A stretch of DNA of 64,000 nucleotides, from assembly GCF_019511375.1 (NCBI RefSeq), contig NZ_JAEUAO010000001.1:496001-560000 (forward strand), given 5' to 3'. Made by a program: the position numbers and the translations under genes. This stretch comes from Rhizobium herbae. Lineage in GTDB: Bacteria; Pseudomonadota; Alphaproteobacteria; Rhizobiales; Rhizobiaceae. The notes beneath the pieces were generated by a model. It made no database searches. It saw only the letters and a list, made by a program, of their open reading frames with translations, and was not told the origin of the DNA. Below, piece by piece: positions 17,311-28,689 of this stretch (position 1 is its first letter; each line of letters begins with the position of its first letter).

Positions 17311-18126
17311 ATGCAGAAGATCGATGAAGAAGCCCTCGCCGAAGCCTATAACCGCGCCCTCGCCCTGGAGAAATCCGGCAATGTCGATGCGGCGGTGAAA
17401 GCCTATGAGGAAGTGCTGGCGATCGATCCGGACGATCACGGCGGCGCGGCCGTCCGCATCGCTTCGATGGGTCGTGGCGAAACGCCCGACAAGGCGCCGG
17501 ACGCCTATGTAGCCACCCTCTTCGACCAGCACGCCGATGTCTTCGAGGACGTGCTCGTCGAGCAGCTCGATTATCACGTGCCGATGATGGTGCGCCAACG
17601 GCTGCAGGCTCTGAAGCTCGGCCCGTTTGCCCGCATGCTCGATCTCGGCTGCGGCACGGGTCTCACCGGCGGCGCGCTGCGCGACATGGCAGACGATATC
17701 ACCGGCATCGACCTGTCGGAGAACATGGTCGAGATCGCCCACGAGAAGGACCTCTACGAGACGCTCTATGTCGCCGAGGTCGTCGATTTCCTTGAGGACA
17801 ATGACGACGAACCCTTCGACCTGATCACAGCGACCGACGTGCTGCCCTATCTCGGCGCGCTCGAGGCGCTGTTTTTCGGTGCCGCCGAAAACATGAACCC
17901 GGGCGGCCTGTTCATCTTCTCAAGCGAAACCCTGCCCGCGGAAACCTTCGCCGGTCGCACCTTCATGGTCGGCCCGCACCAGCGCTTCGCCCATGCCGAA
18001 AGCTATGTCCGCGAACGCCTCGACGCCATCGGCTTCGACATCGTCGAACTCACCGACATCATCGTGCGCATGGAAGAAGGCGAACCGATCACCGGCCATC
18101 TGGTGATTGCAAAGCTGCGGGGCTGA
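17311..18126 (+). CDS. SAM-dependent methyltransferase with N-terminal TPR
   Basis: The 271-residue cytosolic protein has one TPR-like helix pair at about residues 4-40 (AYNRALALEKSGNVDAAVKA) followed by a class I methyltransferase fold. The SAM-binding motif I is MLDLGCGTGLTGG, near residue 110, and the acidic strand GIDLSENMVEIA follows. Proteins of this layout are widespread in rhizobia, often annotated as NDUFAF- or trans-aconitate-like methyltransferases, but the target is unknown. I chose ATG 17311; the longer open frame from 17116 runs antisense over the DUF2270 gene. It ends near a long terminator shared with the convergent gene. Confidence 0.85.
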   Translation: MQKIDEEALAEAYNRALALEKSGNVDAAVKAYEEVLAIDPDDHGGAAVRIASMGRGETPDKAPDAYVATLFDQHADVFEDVLVEQLDYHVPMMVRQRLQALKLGPFARMLDLGCGTGLTGGALRDMADDITGIDLSENMVEIAHEKDLYETLYVAEVVDFLEDNDDEPFDLITATDVLPYLGALEALFFGAAENMNPGGLFIFSSETLPAETFAGRTFMVGPHQRFAHAESYVRERLDAIGFDIVELTDIIVRMEEGEPITGHLVIAKLRG

Positions 18127-18170
18127 CTATCTTTACAGCGCGGCTGTTTGCCGGCCCAATCGCGACCGGA

Positions 18171-18230
18171 TGATGGTGCCAACCCGCGGACGGATGCCTC
18201 GTTCGTCCGTCCGCAGGTGTGCATCATCCC
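18171..18230. terminator. Long hairpin between convergent genes
   Basis: The core is a perfect 9-base stem, GCGGACGGA (18186-18194) with TCCGTCCGC (18206-18214). An outer stem pairs GATGATG (from 18171) with CATCATC (to about 18229). It lies between the convergent methyltransferase and SsuA-like genes and probably terminates both, although no long T-run is present. Confidence 0.6.
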
Positions 18231-18234
18231 TCGC

Positions 18235-19203
18235 TCAGCTTGCCCGGCCGTTCCAGATGATGTCGCCGACCGTCAGCTTTTTCGGAATGATCTGCAATGC
18301 GTAGAACTCGTCGGCCAGTGCCTGCTGATAGGCCGCCGCCTCCGGGCCGACGGTCGAGACCGCAGCAAGGTTGAAGCCCTTGCGCGTCAATACCACGCGC
18401 TGGATGTCCTCCGGCACGCCGGTGATCTTCGACAGCGCCGCGACGGTGCCATCGAGATCGTTTTGCGCCGCGGCCCCGACCTTTCCCAGTTCGTCGAGGA
18501 CCTCGAGCAGCACATCGCCGTGCGCGGCGGTGAAATCGCCATTGCTGAGGAAATAGCTCCAGCTCTCGGCGATCCCCTCGGCCGTCGTCAGCACCCGCGT
18601 CTGCGGGGTCTTTTCGGCGACGGCGTAGTAAGGATCCCAGATCGCCCAGGCATCGATCTGTTTGCTGGCAAAGGCTGCCGCCGCATCGGAAGGCGAAAGG
18701 TCGGCCGCCTCGATGTCGGTGATGCCGAGGCCTGCCGTGCGCAGCGCCTTGACGGTGAAGTTATGGGCGCTCGATCCGCGCTTGAACGCCACGCGCTTGC
18801 CCTTCAGGTCACCGATCGACTGGATCGGGGAATCGGTGTGCACAAGGATCCCCGAACCTGCGGCGGAGCCCTTGTAAGTCCCCGCATAGCGCAGGTTTCC
18901 GCCGGCCGCCTGCGCAAACAGCGGCGGAACATCGCCGGTCGGGCCGAAATCGACAGCACCGGCGCCAAGCGCCTCGAGCAACGGCGGGCCGGAGGAAAAT
19001 TCCGCCCAGGTGATAGAAATGCCGCGATCAGCGAAACGTTTCTCCAGTGCGCCGGTTCCCTTGGCCAGCGCCAGGACGCCGTTCTTCTGCCAGCCGAACC
19101 GCAATTGCTTCAACGGTTCGGACGCGGCACGGCCGGTTCCTGGCAGCGCCGCCGCGAGCGCGGCGGTCCCGAAAAGCGATAATGACTGTCTGCGTGTGAA
19201 CAT
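18235..19203 (-). CDS. SsuA-like sulfonate-type ABC binding protein, orphan
   Basis: The 322-residue periplasmic protein is of the aliphatic sulfonate/nitrate/taurine binding family. A Tat-type leader (FTRRQSLSLFGTAALAAALP) precedes the mature part. Hallmarks are RFGWQKNG, EFSSGPPLLEALGAGAVDFG, DLKGKRVAFKRGSSAHN and DAWAIWDPYYAVAE. It is a clear paralogue of SsuA at 45711-46664, but here no permease or ATPase gene is adjacent. Start ATG 19203 has GAGAGGG before it. It may share the ssuBC transporter or feed another. Sulfonate specificity is inferred. Confidence 0.88.
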   Translation of the reverse strand: MFTRRQSLSLFGTAALAAALPGTGRAASEPLKQLRFGWQKNGVLALAKGTGALEKRFADRGISITWAEFSSGPPLLEALGAGAVDFGPTGDVPPLFAQAAGGNLRYAGTYKGSAAGSGILVHTDSPIQSIGDLKGKRVAFKRGSSAHNFTVKALRTAGLGITDIEAADLSPSDAAAAFASKQIDAWAIWDPYYAVAEKTPQTRVLTTAEGIAESWSYFLSNGDFTAAHGDVLLEVLDELGKVGAAAQNDLDGTVAALSKITGVPEDIQRVVLTRKGFNLAAVSTVGPEAAAYQQALADEFYALQIIPKKLTVGDIIWNGRAS

Positions 19204-19444
19204 GATGGATCCCTCTCGGTTCGGCTGGCGCATCACAGGCAGCGCCACTGTCAGCAACACTGGATCAATCTACTGAAACTATATACAATATTAATATCAA
19301 AAACGGCCGGCATCCCGGAAAAGGGCGGTCTGCAAATTCCGTTCAGACAAAAAATCATTCTCCCATGCCGCCTCTCGAACGACCGCCGGTGGAAGCCAGG
19401 TATGCCGCTCTTGCCCTGACACCGCCTGGGCCTATTATTCTGTG

Positions 19445-20722
19445 ATGGAAATTGTTGAAGTCTTCCAGCGTCTCGGCGTGGCACTCGCGATCGGCCTCCT
19501 CGTGGGCTGCGAGAGGGGCTGGCAGGACCGCGACGTGCCCTCGGGCGGCAGAACCGCCGGTATCCGCACGTTCGGCCTTTCGGGCCTTCTCGGCGGGTTC
19601 GCCGGCTATATCCAGACACTCGCCGGCCCCATCCTGCCAGCGGTGTTGCTGCTCCTTTTCGGCGCTGCCTTCATCGTCTTCAAACTGCGGGAGGCCGAGG
19701 CAGACGAGGATTATGGCGCCACGACCGTCGTCGCCGCCTTCGTTGTCTTTGCGCTGGGCGCGACGGCGGTGCTCGGCGACGTGCGGGCCGCGGCGGCCGG
19801 CGGGGTGATAACCACCGCGTTGCTCGCCGCCAAGCGCAGCCTCCATGGTTTCTTGAAGCAATTGACCTGGCTGGAGATCAGGGCAGCCCTCATTCTTCTG
19901 GCCATGACGCTCGTCGCCCTGCCGCTCCTGCCGAATGAAACCATCGATCCCTGGGACGCCTTGAACCCCTTCGCACTGTGGCTGCTGACGGTCACGATCG
20001 CCGCCATTTCCTTTACCGGTTATGTCGCCATCCGTTTCGCCGGACCCAGTCGCGGCATCCTGTTTGCCGGTGCCGCCGGCGGACTGGCCTCCTCCACGGC
20101 GCTGACACTGTCCTTTGCCCGCTTCGCCGCCGAGGCGCCGGAGAGTGCCCGGCAGTTGGCCTCCGGCGCCACCATTGCCGGGGCGCTGTCGCTCATCCGC
20201 GTCCTCGTCATCGGCGCCGTCATGGCGCCCGTCCTGCTGATACCGCTCGCGACTGCGCTGGTGCCAGCCGTACTTGTCATGCTGGCCGCAAGCTTCTTGA
20301 TCGTCCGCCGTGGTAACGGCAAGCATGGTGCACCCGATCTTCAACTGGAAAATCCATTCGAGCTTGGCGAGGTGCTGCGTTTCGGCGCCCTGCTTGGCGC
20401 CGTGATCGTGGTGTCGAAGGTTCTGGTCGACAGGATCGGCCAGGCCATGCTGTTTGCAGTCGCGGCCGTATCGGGCCTGATGGATGTCGACGCCATCACC
20501 CTTTCGGCGGCGCGTATGACGGGCACCTCGGTCGATGTTGCCGCCGCGGTCGCGGCGATCCTGATCGCGGTGGTGGTCAATCTCATGACGAAAGTCGTGC
20601 TGGCATTCACGGCGGGCGGCAGAGGACCCTATGCAACAACGCTCGCTTTGGCGACGCTTGCGGCCATCGCGGCTGGTGCAGTCGCTTATTTCACCCTGAG
20701 TTCGTTCGTCCCGGCATCCTGA
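19445..20722 (+). CDS. MgtC/SapB-DUF4010 membrane protein
   Basis: The protein of about 425 residues has roughly twelve hydrophobic segments. The N-terminal part (residues 10-130) resembles the MgtC/SapB domain, with RLGVALAIGLLVGCERGWQ and AGIRTFGLSGLLGG, and the C-terminal part matches DUF4010, with FAGAAGGLASSTALTLSFA and MDVDAITLSAARM. This is a known domain pair, thought to be a transporter or channel; no substrate is known. GTG at 19442 directly precedes the ATG and is an equal possibility for the start. Confidence 0.85.
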   Translation: MEIVEVFQRLGVALAIGLLVGCERGWQDRDVPSGGRTAGIRTFGLSGLLGGFAGYIQTLAGPILPAVLLLLFGAAFIVFKLREAEADEDYGATTVVAAFVVFALGATAVLGDVRAAAAGGVITTALLAAKRSLHGFLKQLTWLEIRAALILLAMTLVALPLLPNETIDPWDALNPFALWLLTVTIAAISFTGYVAIRFAGPSRGILFAGAAGGLASSTALTLSFARFAAEAPESARQLASGATIAGALSLIRVLVIGAVMAPVLLIPLATALVPAVLVMLAASFLIVRRGNGKHGAPDLQLENPFELGEVLRFGALLGAVIVVSKVLVDRIGQAMLFAVAAVSGLMDVDAITLSAARMTGTSVDVAAAVAAILIAVVVNLMTKVVLAFTAGGRGPYATTLALATLAAIAAGAVAYFTLSSFVPAS

Positions 20723-20824
20723 TGTTGCTTTCCATGAATTGCGGCAGCACAGGCGGCGTTCTCACTTCCGCCTCTCGACCATTTCCGCTAAGTCTCTCGC
20801 GATACGGGATACAGGAGTTATGGA

Positions 20825-21694
20825 ATGGCTAAAGTCGCATTCATCGGTCTCGGCGTCATGGGGTATCCGATGGCCGGTCACCTGAAGGTCAAGGGCGGCC
20901 ACGAATTGACGGTCTACAACCGCACGATCGCGAAAGCCGAGAAATGGGCAGCGGAATTCGGCGGCCGCGCCGCGCCGACACCGGCTAAGGCAGCCGCTGG
21001 CGCCGATTTCGTCTTCTGCTGCGTCGGCAATGACGACGACCTGCGCGCGGTGACGACCGGCAAGGACGGGGCCTTCGAAGCCATCGCGAAGGGCGCCGTC
21101 TTCATCGACAACACGACCGCGTCGGCCGAAGTTGCCCGCGAGCTTGACGTCGCCGCAACAGCCGGCGGCTTCCACTTCATCGACGCCCCGGTGTCGGGCG
21201 GCCAGGCCGGCGCAGAAAACGGCGTTCTGACGGTGATGTGCGGCGGCGATCCCGATGTCTTCGAACGCGCCAAACCGATCATCGACGCCTATGCGCGCAT
21301 GGTCGGCCTGATGGGTCCGGCAGGCTCCGGCCAGTTGACCAAGATGGTCAACCAGATCTGCATCGCCGGCCTCGTCCAGGGGCTCGCCGAAGGCATCCAC
21401 TTCGGCAAGAAGGCCGGTCTCGATATCGAGAAGGTCGTCGACGTCATCTCCAAGGGGGCTGCCGGCTCCTGGCAGATGGAAAACCGCCACAAGACCATGA
21501 ACGCCGGCAAATATGATTTCGGCTTCGCCGTCGACTGGATGCGCAAGGACCTCGACATCCTGCTCGCCGAAGCCCGCCGCAACGGCGCGAAATTGCCGGT
21601 CACGGCCCTCGTCGATCAGTTCTATGCCGAGGTCCAGGCGCTCGGCGGCAAGCGCTGGGACACGTCCTCGCTGCTGGCGCGGCTGGAAAAATGA
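20825..21694 (+). CDS. NAD(P)-dependent beta-hydroxyacid dehydrogenase family protein
   Basis: The 289-residue enzyme is of the 3-hydroxyisobutyrate/tartronate semialdehyde dehydrogenase family. The Rossmann motif GLGVMG is at 8-13. The substrate-binding signature DAPVSGGQAGAENG lies near 119-132, and the catalytic lysine is K173 in QLTKMVNQ. The exact 2- or 3-hydroxyacid substrate cannot be told from sequence. Its stop overlaps the start of the AlkD-like gene (ATGA at 21691), so the two are an operon. Confidence 0.9.
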   Translation: MAKVAFIGLGVMGYPMAGHLKVKGGHELTVYNRTIAKAEKWAAEFGGRAAPTPAKAAAGADFVFCCVGNDDDLRAVTTGKDGAFEAIAKGAVFIDNTTASAEVARELDVAATAGGFHFIDAPVSGGQAGAENGVLTVMCGGDPDVFERAKPIIDAYARMVGLMGPAGSGQLTKMVNQICIAGLVQGLAEGIHFGKKAGLDIEKVVDVISKGAAGSWQMENRHKTMNAGKYDFGFAVDWMRKDLDILLAEARRNGAKLPVTALVDQFYAEVQALGGKRWDTSSLLARLEK

Positions 21695-22383
21695 CGCTGT
21701 CGCCTTCCTCTCCGGCAGACGCGGTGATCGACCATCTGAAATCGCTCCAGCGGGAGGAAAACCGGGCCGGGATGGCACGTTTCGGCATCGAAACTGCGAC
21801 CGCGCTCGGCATCTCCAATGCCGAACTGCGACGGATCGCAAGGGTGATCAAGGGGGATCATGACCGCGCGCTGGCGCTGTGGGGGAGCGGCATCCGCGAG
21901 GCGCGGCTGCTTGCCTCTTTCACGGCCGAACCGAAGGTGCTGACCGTGGAGACGGCCAGACACTGGGCCGGCGATTTCAACTCCTGGGAAATCGTCGACG
22001 GCGTCGCCGACCTCTTTGTCGGTGCCCGGCTGGAAGGCATCCTCATCCCGGAATTTGCCGCCGACGAACGTGAATTCGTCCGGCGGTCTGCCTTTGTAAT
22101 GATCGCCGTCAGCGCCGTTCACCTGAAGGACGAGCCGGACGACACGATCCTCGCCTGGCTTGCCCTCGTCGAAGCCCATGCCGGCGACGAGCGCAACTTT
22201 GTCAGGAAAGCCGTGAACTGGGCGCTACGCCAGATCGGCAAGCGCAACGCCTATTGCCATCGCCCTGCCCTGTTGCTGGCCGAGGCCCTCGCTGCAGGAG
22301 AGGACCGCAGCGCCCGGTGGATTGGCAAGGATGCCGTCCGCGAGCTGACCAGCGCCGCCGTGCTCGATCGCCTGAAGCCGTAG
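21691..22383 (+). CDS. AlkD-like DNA alkylation repair protein
   Basis: The 230-residue all-helical HEAT-like protein belongs to the DNA alkylation repair (AlkC/AlkD) family. Typical features are the start helix (VIDHLKSLQREENRAGMARF), the central segment WAGDFNSWEIVDGVADLFV and the late RNFVRKAVNWALRQIGKRN. AlkD enzymes excise N3- and N7-alkylpurines without base flipping. It is co-translated with the preceding dehydrogenase and converges on the Lrp gene with a 10-base gap. Confidence 0.88.
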   Translation: MTLSPSSPADAVIDHLKSLQREENRAGMARFGIETATALGISNAELRRIARVIKGDHDRALALWGSGIREARLLASFTAEPKVLTVETARHWAGDFNSWEIVDGVADLFVGARLEGILIPEFAADEREFVRRSAFVMIAVSAVHLKDEPDDTILAWLALVEAHAGDERNFVRKAVNWALRQIGKRNAYCHRPALLLAEALAAGEDRSARWIGKDAVRELTSAAVLDRLKP

Positions 22384-22393
22384 TCGCCCCGGG

Positions 22394-22882
22394 CTACTCG
22401 TCGCTGGATTTGGCCTGCTCGATCTGCATGTAGTCGAGCGGCAGTTGCGTCGTGTACTTGATCTGCTCCATCGCAAAAGCCGACGACACGTCGCGGATTT
22501 CGATCTTCGCGATCAGTCGCTTGTAGAAGGCGTCGTAGGCGGCAATATCGGGCACGACGACGCGCAGCAGATAGTCGACATCACCGCTCATGCGGTAGAA
22601 CTCCACCACCTCCGGAAACTCGACGACAACCTCCGAGAAGCGCCGCAGCCATTCGATCGAGTGCGCGTTCGTGCGGACGGAAACGAAGACCGTCACCTTG
22701 GTGTTGATCTTCACCGGATCGAGCAAGGCGACCCGACCGCGAATGACGCCATCCTCCTCCATCTTCTGGATCCGGCGCCAGCACGGCGTGGTGGAGAGGC
22801 CGACCTTCTTGGCGAGGTCGGCAACAGCGAGGGTGGAATCCTCCTGCAAAAGGCGCAGGATTTTGCGGTCAAGACGATCCAT
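22394..22882 (-). CDS. Lrp/AsnC family transcriptional regulator
   Basis: The 162-residue protein has an N-terminal helix-turn-helix (RKILRLLQEDSTLAVADLAK, then VGLSTTPCWRRIQKMEEDGV) and a C-terminal RAM ligand-binding domain (VVVEFPEVVEFYRMSGDVDY). It probably senses an amino acid and may regulate itself or a neighbour. No divergent amino acid gene lies next to it, so the target is unclear. Confidence 0.92.
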   Translation of the reverse strand: MDRLDRKILRLLQEDSTLAVADLAKKVGLSTTPCWRRIQKMEEDGVIRGRVALLDPVKINTKVTVFVSVRTNAHSIEWLRRFSEVVVEFPEVVEFYRMSGDVDYLLRVVVPDIAAYDAFYKRLIAKIEIRDVSSAFAMEQIKYTTQLPLDYMQIEQAKSSDE

Positions 22883-22946
22883 GAAAGGTCCTTTCGAATA
22901 TTTTTCTCTCTATATCGTGAAAAACGCCAAATGGAAGAAAATTGTT

Positions 22947-23585
22947 TCAGACAATCAATTTTTTCACCCGCTCGCGAAGGACTGGCAGGACCTCGGCCTC
23001 GAACCACGGATTTTTCTTCAGCCAACCGGTATTGCGCCAGCTCGGATGCGGCAGGGCCAGCACCGCCGGTCCGCTGTTCGAGCCAAGATGGGTGCGCCAG
23101 TTGCGCACCGTCTCTGTCATCGTCGCGCTGCGGCGGTCGCCGAGGTGCCAGCCTTGCGCATACTGGCCGATGGCGAGCACGAGCTCGATCTGCGGCATGG
23201 CATCCATGGCCGCCTGCCGCCATCGCGGCGCGCATTCCCGGCGCGGCGGCAGATCGCTGCCCTTGTCGTCGTAGCCTGGAAAACAGAAGCCCATCGGCAC
23301 GATGGCAAACAGGCGCGGATCATAGAACTGATCCCGGGTCACCTGAAGCCATTGCCGGAGCCGGTCGCCGGACGCATCGTTGAACGGCAGCCCGCTTTCA
23401 TGGACACGCAGGCCCGGTGCCTGGCCGCAGATCAGGATGCGCGCCGCAGGCGAGATCACCGCGACCGGGCGCGGTTCATGCGGCAGCCGATGATTAGGGC
23501 CGCGCGCCGGCGTGTCGCGGCAGATCCGGCAGGCGGCAATCGCCGCGCGCAGATCCGCCAGATCATCCCTTTGCTTGTCTGCCAT
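22947..23585 (-). CDS. Uracil-DNA glycosylase family protein
   Basis: The 212-residue protein has the UDG superfamily fold. It starts with a Cys-containing motif (IAACRICRD), followed by ILICGQAPGLRVHESGLPF, which corresponds to the catalytic GQ/D-P loop, and ends with ALPHPSWRNTGWLKKNPWF, the H-x-S DNA-intercalating loop. Whether it excises uracil is untested: the catalytic polar residue and iron-sulfur cysteines of families 4/5 are only partly present. ATG 23585 was chosen because the family starts there; an open frame extends 126 codons further without homology. Confidence 0.85.
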   Translation of the reverse strand: MADKQRDDLADLRAAIAACRICRDTPARGPNHRLPHEPRPVAVISPAARILICGQAPGLRVHESGLPFNDASGDRLRQWLQVTRDQFYDPRLFAIVPMGFCFPGYDDKGSDLPPRRECAPRWRQAAMDAMPQIELVLAIGQYAQGWHLGDRRSATMTETVRNWRTHLGSNSGPAVLALPHPSWRNTGWLKKNPWFEAEVLPVLRERVKKLIV

Positions 23586-23661
23586 TCCCTCAAGCCTTGA
23601 AATCTTGGAGTGCGTCCGCAAACGCGGCGAATCGACCCGTCCGAACGATTCCAAGCGACGC

Positions 23662-24237
23662 TCAGGTCTTCCACCATGCACCGAGCCGCGACATTGCAGT
23701 GTCCAGCCAGCCGTCCGGTATATGGGGTGCCTCATCCATTCCGCCATGGGTCTGACGCCATGTGCGCGGGGCATCGAACGTGCCTGCCCATATGCCGAGC
23801 CGCTTCGTCCTCGCAGCGTCCTCATCGGCCTCGTAGTCGCCGAAGGCAACGGCATAGCCCGAACCGACCATCGCGGCATTGAGGTCGCGGCCGCCCGACG
23901 AGCACGTCGCGAGAAGCCGGCCGTAGCGGTCGCTGCCGCCTGCTTCGCACATCGTGCCCGCATCGCCGATCAGGGTGGCCAGATGGTCCCTGGCCGCCTG
24001 GCCGCAAGGCCACGGCTGATCGTCGCGCCGACAGATCTGGCGAAGCTCCGGCGCATCGATACCGACGAGCCTGATACGCTTGCCGCCAAGGACAAGCGTA
24101 TCGCCATCGATAACCTTGGCGCGGCCCGAGCTTAGTTCCTGACGGCTCGCGTCGAGGCGCGTCACGACCAGCCCGAGAAAAAGAAAGATCGAAACCGTCA
24201 GGAGAAGATCGCGGATGACGCTCGCCCGGCGCTTCAT
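23662..24237 (-). CDS. Thermonuclease (SNase-like) domain protein, membrane anchored
   Basis: The 191-residue protein has one N-terminal hydrophobic segment (IRDLLLTVSIFLFLGLVVTR, about 8-27) that is a membrane anchor or signal, then a staphylococcal-nuclease domain at about 40-145. Visible are AKVIDGDTLVLGGKRIRLVG with IDAPE, and SDRYGRLLATC, which carry the acidic and arginine active-site residues. The product is probably an exported nuclease. ATG 24237 has GGAAGCGAG upstream; an earlier ATG at 24309 is less likely. Confidence 0.85.
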   Translation of the reverse strand: MKRRASVIRDLLLTVSIFLFLGLVVTRLDASRQELSSGRAKVIDGDTLVLGGKRIRLVGIDAPELRQICRRDDQPWPCGQAARDHLATLIGDAGTMCEAGGSDRYGRLLATCSSGGRDLNAAMVGSGYAVAFGDYEADEDAARTKRLGIWAGTFDAPRTWRQTHGGMDEAPHIPDGWLDTAMSRLGAWWKT

Positions 24238-24346
24238 GGTCTCGCTTCCTGCAGAAAATCGTCCGCGCACCTTACGCAAGGCGCCTCCAAAAACAAGAAA
24301 TCGCAGCAACTTCTTAAGGATTTCCTCTTAAACTTCAACGGATTCC

Positions 24347-25900
<1,554 letters not shown>

Positions 25901-25979
25901 GGCCTGCAACCGCGTGCAGCGGTTCGGCGTCACCGACAACGGGGGGGCCGACTGCAAAGTCTGCAGCGACATTTGCGCG

Positions 25980-27038
25980 TCAATCGGCCAGCACATGCGC
26001 CGGGCCGTGGACGCTGATCCGCACCAGATCGCCCGGCCCGGGAATCTCGAAGCCGACACATTTGATCGACAGGAAATCCGGCATGGCGCGATCGGTGCGG
26101 TCGATCCGGACGAGAACCGTGCAGTCGCCGCCGCCGAACTCCACGTCGTCGATGCGCCCGCAAGGGCCATCCGGCTCGCGCCCGGCAACAGCCGTCGTCA
26201 GCCGGATCTGTTCGGGGCGCAGCATGATCGTCGCCTGCCCCGTTTTCGTCCCCGGCTCCACCGCGAGTGAACCCAGAATGCACTGCGCGCGGCCAGGCAC
26301 GATATCGGCGTCGAGCAGGATGGCCTCGCCGAGGAAGGTCGCTGTTTCGCGGTCGCGCGGCTTTCCGTAAAGCGCCCGCGGCGGCCCGAATTGGACGAGC
26401 CGTCCCTGCCGCAGCACGGCCACCTGATCGGCAAAGGACAGCGCTTCTGCCTGGTCATGCGTCACCAGGATCGCCGTCGCACCCGCCGCCCGCAGCACCC
26501 GCGCCACCGTCCGCCGCATCGTATCGCGCAAGCCCGTATCGAGTGCCGAGAAGGGCTCGTCGAGCAGCATCAGCCGCGGCTTTAGCGCCAGTGCCCGCGC
26601 CAATGCGACACGCTGCTGCTGTCCGCCGGAAAGCTGGTGAGGACGCCGTGCCGCCATGATGCCGTCGAGCTCGACCATCTCCATCAGCTCGGCGATCCGC
26701 TGGTTACGATCCGCAGCCTTCTTCGCCAGCCCGAAGCCGATATTGTCGGCCACCGTCAGATGCGGGAAGAGCGCGCCGTCCTGCGAAACGATGCCGATAC
26801 CGCGCTTGTGCGCTGGCACGAGCGCGCCATTGCCGGCAAGCGCCTTTCCGTCCAGCACCAGCGCTCCGCTGTCGGGCGTCTCGAAACCGGCAATGATGCG
26901 CAGGAGCGTCGTCTTGCCGGAGCCGGAGGGTCCGACGATCGCGGTGCGGCCGCCCGCCTCGATCCTCATGTCGATCCTGTCCAGCGCCACGGTCGGGCCG
27001 TAGGATTTGCTGATGGCATCGATGGTCAGAAACGTCAT
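25980..27038 (-). CDS. Iron(III) ABC transporter ATP-binding protein (FbpC type)
   Basis: The 352-residue ATPase drives the importer encoded with it. Walker A is GPSGSGKTT at 36-44, the signature is [15 protein letters not shown], Walker B is [12 protein letters not shown], and the H-loop is [13 protein letters not shown]-terminal TOBE-like regulatory domain covers about 270-350. The closest families are FbpC/SfuC for ferric iron. The start overlaps the permease stop (ATGA), so expression is coupled. It ends a three-gene transcript read from fbpA. Confidence 0.93.
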   Translation of the reverse strand: MTFLTIDAISKSYGPTVALDRIDMRIEAGGRTAIVGPSGSGKTTLLRIIAGFETPDSGALVLDGKALAGNGALVPAHKRGIGIVSQDGALFPHLTVADNIGFGLAKKAADRNQRIAELMEMVELDGIMAARRPHQLSGGQQQRVALARALALKPRLMLLDEPFSALDTGLRDTMRRTVARVLRAAGATAILVTHDQAEALSFADQVAVLRQGRLVQFGPPRALYGKPRDRETATFLGEAILLDADIVPGRAQCILGSLAVEPGTKTGQATIMLRPEQIRLTTAVAGREPDGPCGRIDDVEFGGGDCTVLVRIDRTDRAMPDFLSIKCVGFEIPGPGDLVRISVHGPAHVLAD

Positions 27039-28627
27039 TGCCCGGCTGCCCGTCTGGATTGGATGTAAAGGAGGAAGGTCAAAGGTAGCGACAGAAGCAC
27101 CATCATCACCGCATAGGGTGCCGCCGCGACATAGTCGATCTCGCTGGTGAGCGACCAGAATTTGGTGGCCAGGGTCTCGACGCCGGTGGGTGACAGCATC
27201 AGCGTCGCCGTCAGTTCGTTGGCGATGCCGAGCGCCACCAGCGCGGTACTCGCCGCAACGCCCGGTGCCGCCAGCCGCATCGTCGTCTCGCGAATCGCCT
27301 GGAACGGCGTGCGCCCGAGCGCCATCGCGGCGCGTTCGAGTTCGACGGGCGCCTGCGCGATGCTGGTGCGCAGGCCGACCATGGCGCGCGGCAGGAACAG
27401 CAGCACATAGGCAAGGAAAAGGGTCGCGAATGTCTGGTAGAGCGGCAGGAACAGCTGCACGGTGATTGTCACCAGCGAAAGGGCCACCACCACGCCGGGA
27501 AGCGCGCCGACATAATAGTGGCAGGCCTCGAAGATCCGCTGCAGCCGGCCGGGCGCCCGAACCGACAGCCAGGCCATCGGCGCAGCAGCGATCGTCGCCA
27601 GCACGCCGCCGGCGATGGCCAGGAAGACGGTCTGGCCGAACGCGCCGCCAAGGAGATCGATCCGCCAGATCTCGGCGCCGCCGATATAAAGCCAGCGCGT
27701 CAGGGTGACGAACGGCACCCCGATCGCCAGAGCCGCCGTCGCGGTGTTGAGGGCAAGGGCCGGAACGACCATCCAGCCAAGCCGCCGCGTGTCTGTCGGA
27801 CGCGCAGCGCCGGAACCGACGCGGGCATAGCGCTCGCCGCCGCGCAGGAGCACTTCGATACCGAGAAGCAGCAGGCAGCAGGCGACGAGGACGCCGGCCA
27901 GCATGTTCGCCGCCGGGCCGTTGAAGGCCGACTGGAACTGGTCGACGATCGCCGTCGAGAACGTGTCGAAACGGATCATCACGTAGAGGCCGTATTCGGC
28001 GAGAAGATGGAGGCCCACCAGCAGCGAGCCGCCGCAGATCGCCAGCCTGAGCTGCGGCAGGATGGCACGGAAGAAGACCTGCCACGGGTTGAGCCCGAGC
28101 GAGGCGGCGGCATCCTCGATCGCCGGATCAAGACGCCTGAGTTGGGCTGCAATCGGCAGATAGAGGAACGGGAAATAGGCGAGCACCGATACGAGCACGC
28201 CCCCGGCCAGGCCGTGCAGGCTGGGAAACAGGCTGATCCAGGCATAGCTGTGCACGAAGGCCGGAACCGCAAGCGGCGCCACCGCAAGCCAGGCCCAAAG
28301 CCGAGCGCCGGGCAGGTCGGTCCGCTCCGTCAGCCACGCAAGCGCCAACGACAGCACGATCGTCAGCGGGATGGTGCAGAGCTCGAGCAGCGCCGTATTG
28401 ATCAGCAGCTCGCCGACACGACCGCGAAAAATCAGTTTTGATGCGGTCTCCCAACCGGTCTGCAGGGTGACCCAGACGATGAAGCCGAGCGGTACGAGAC
28501 TGACGAGCGAAACGAAGCCCGCAAAGATCGTGACCCATAAGTAGGGAACCCGAGAGCAAGCTCTTGCGGTGGCGGGCAACCGCCGCAGGGCGGAAGGGGA
28601 CGTGGCATGAAACGCGGTGGCGCTCAA
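27035..28627 (-). CDS. Iron(III) ABC transporter permease (FbpB type)
   Basis: This is a double-length permease of about 530 residues, with twelve or so spans and two EAA loops: one near [20 protein letters not shown] and one near [20 protein letters not shown]. Fused permeases are usual for FbpB/SfuB. The start is uncertain. The frame is open to an ATG at 28765, but the codons before about 28630 read through a RIME-like repeat and do not look coding. TTG 28627 or TTG 28642 are the best candidates. It lies between fbpA and fbpC and shares ATGA with fbpC. Confidence 0.88.
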   Translation of the reverse strand: MSATAFHATSPSALRRLPATARACSRVPYLWVTIFAGFVSLVSLVPLGFIVWVTLQTGWETASKLIFRGRVGELLINTALLELCTIPLTIVLSLALAWLTERTDLPGARLWAWLAVAPLAVPAFVHSYAWISLFPSLHGLAGGVLVSVLAYFPFLYLPIAAQLRRLDPAIEDAAASLGLNPWQVFFRAILPQLRLAICGGSLLVGLHLLAEYGLYVMIRFDTFSTAIVDQFQSAFNGPAANMLAGVLVACCLLLLGIEVLLRGGERYARVGSGAARPTDTRRLGWMVVPALALNTATAALAIGVPFVTLTRWLYIGGAEIWRIDLLGGAFGQTVFLAIAGGVLATIAAAPMAWLSVRAPGRLQRIFEACHYYVGALPGVVVALSLVTITVQLFLPLYQTFATLFLAYVLLFLPRAMVGLRTSIAQAPVELERAAMALGRTPFQAIRETTMRLAAPGVAASTALVALGIANELTATLMLSPTGVETLATKFWSLTSEIDYVAAAPYAVMMVLLSLPLTFLLYIQSRRAAGQ

Positions 28628-28689
28628 GATCTCTGCTCTCAAAAGGCATTCGCAGCAGTCCTTTACGCGCCGCTGCGAATGTTTCCGCC

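Noticed and set aside
25980-28085. A 701-codon frame extending FbpC upstream
   Set aside because: The extra part is an out-of-frame reading of the permease gene; FbpC starts at ATG 27038.
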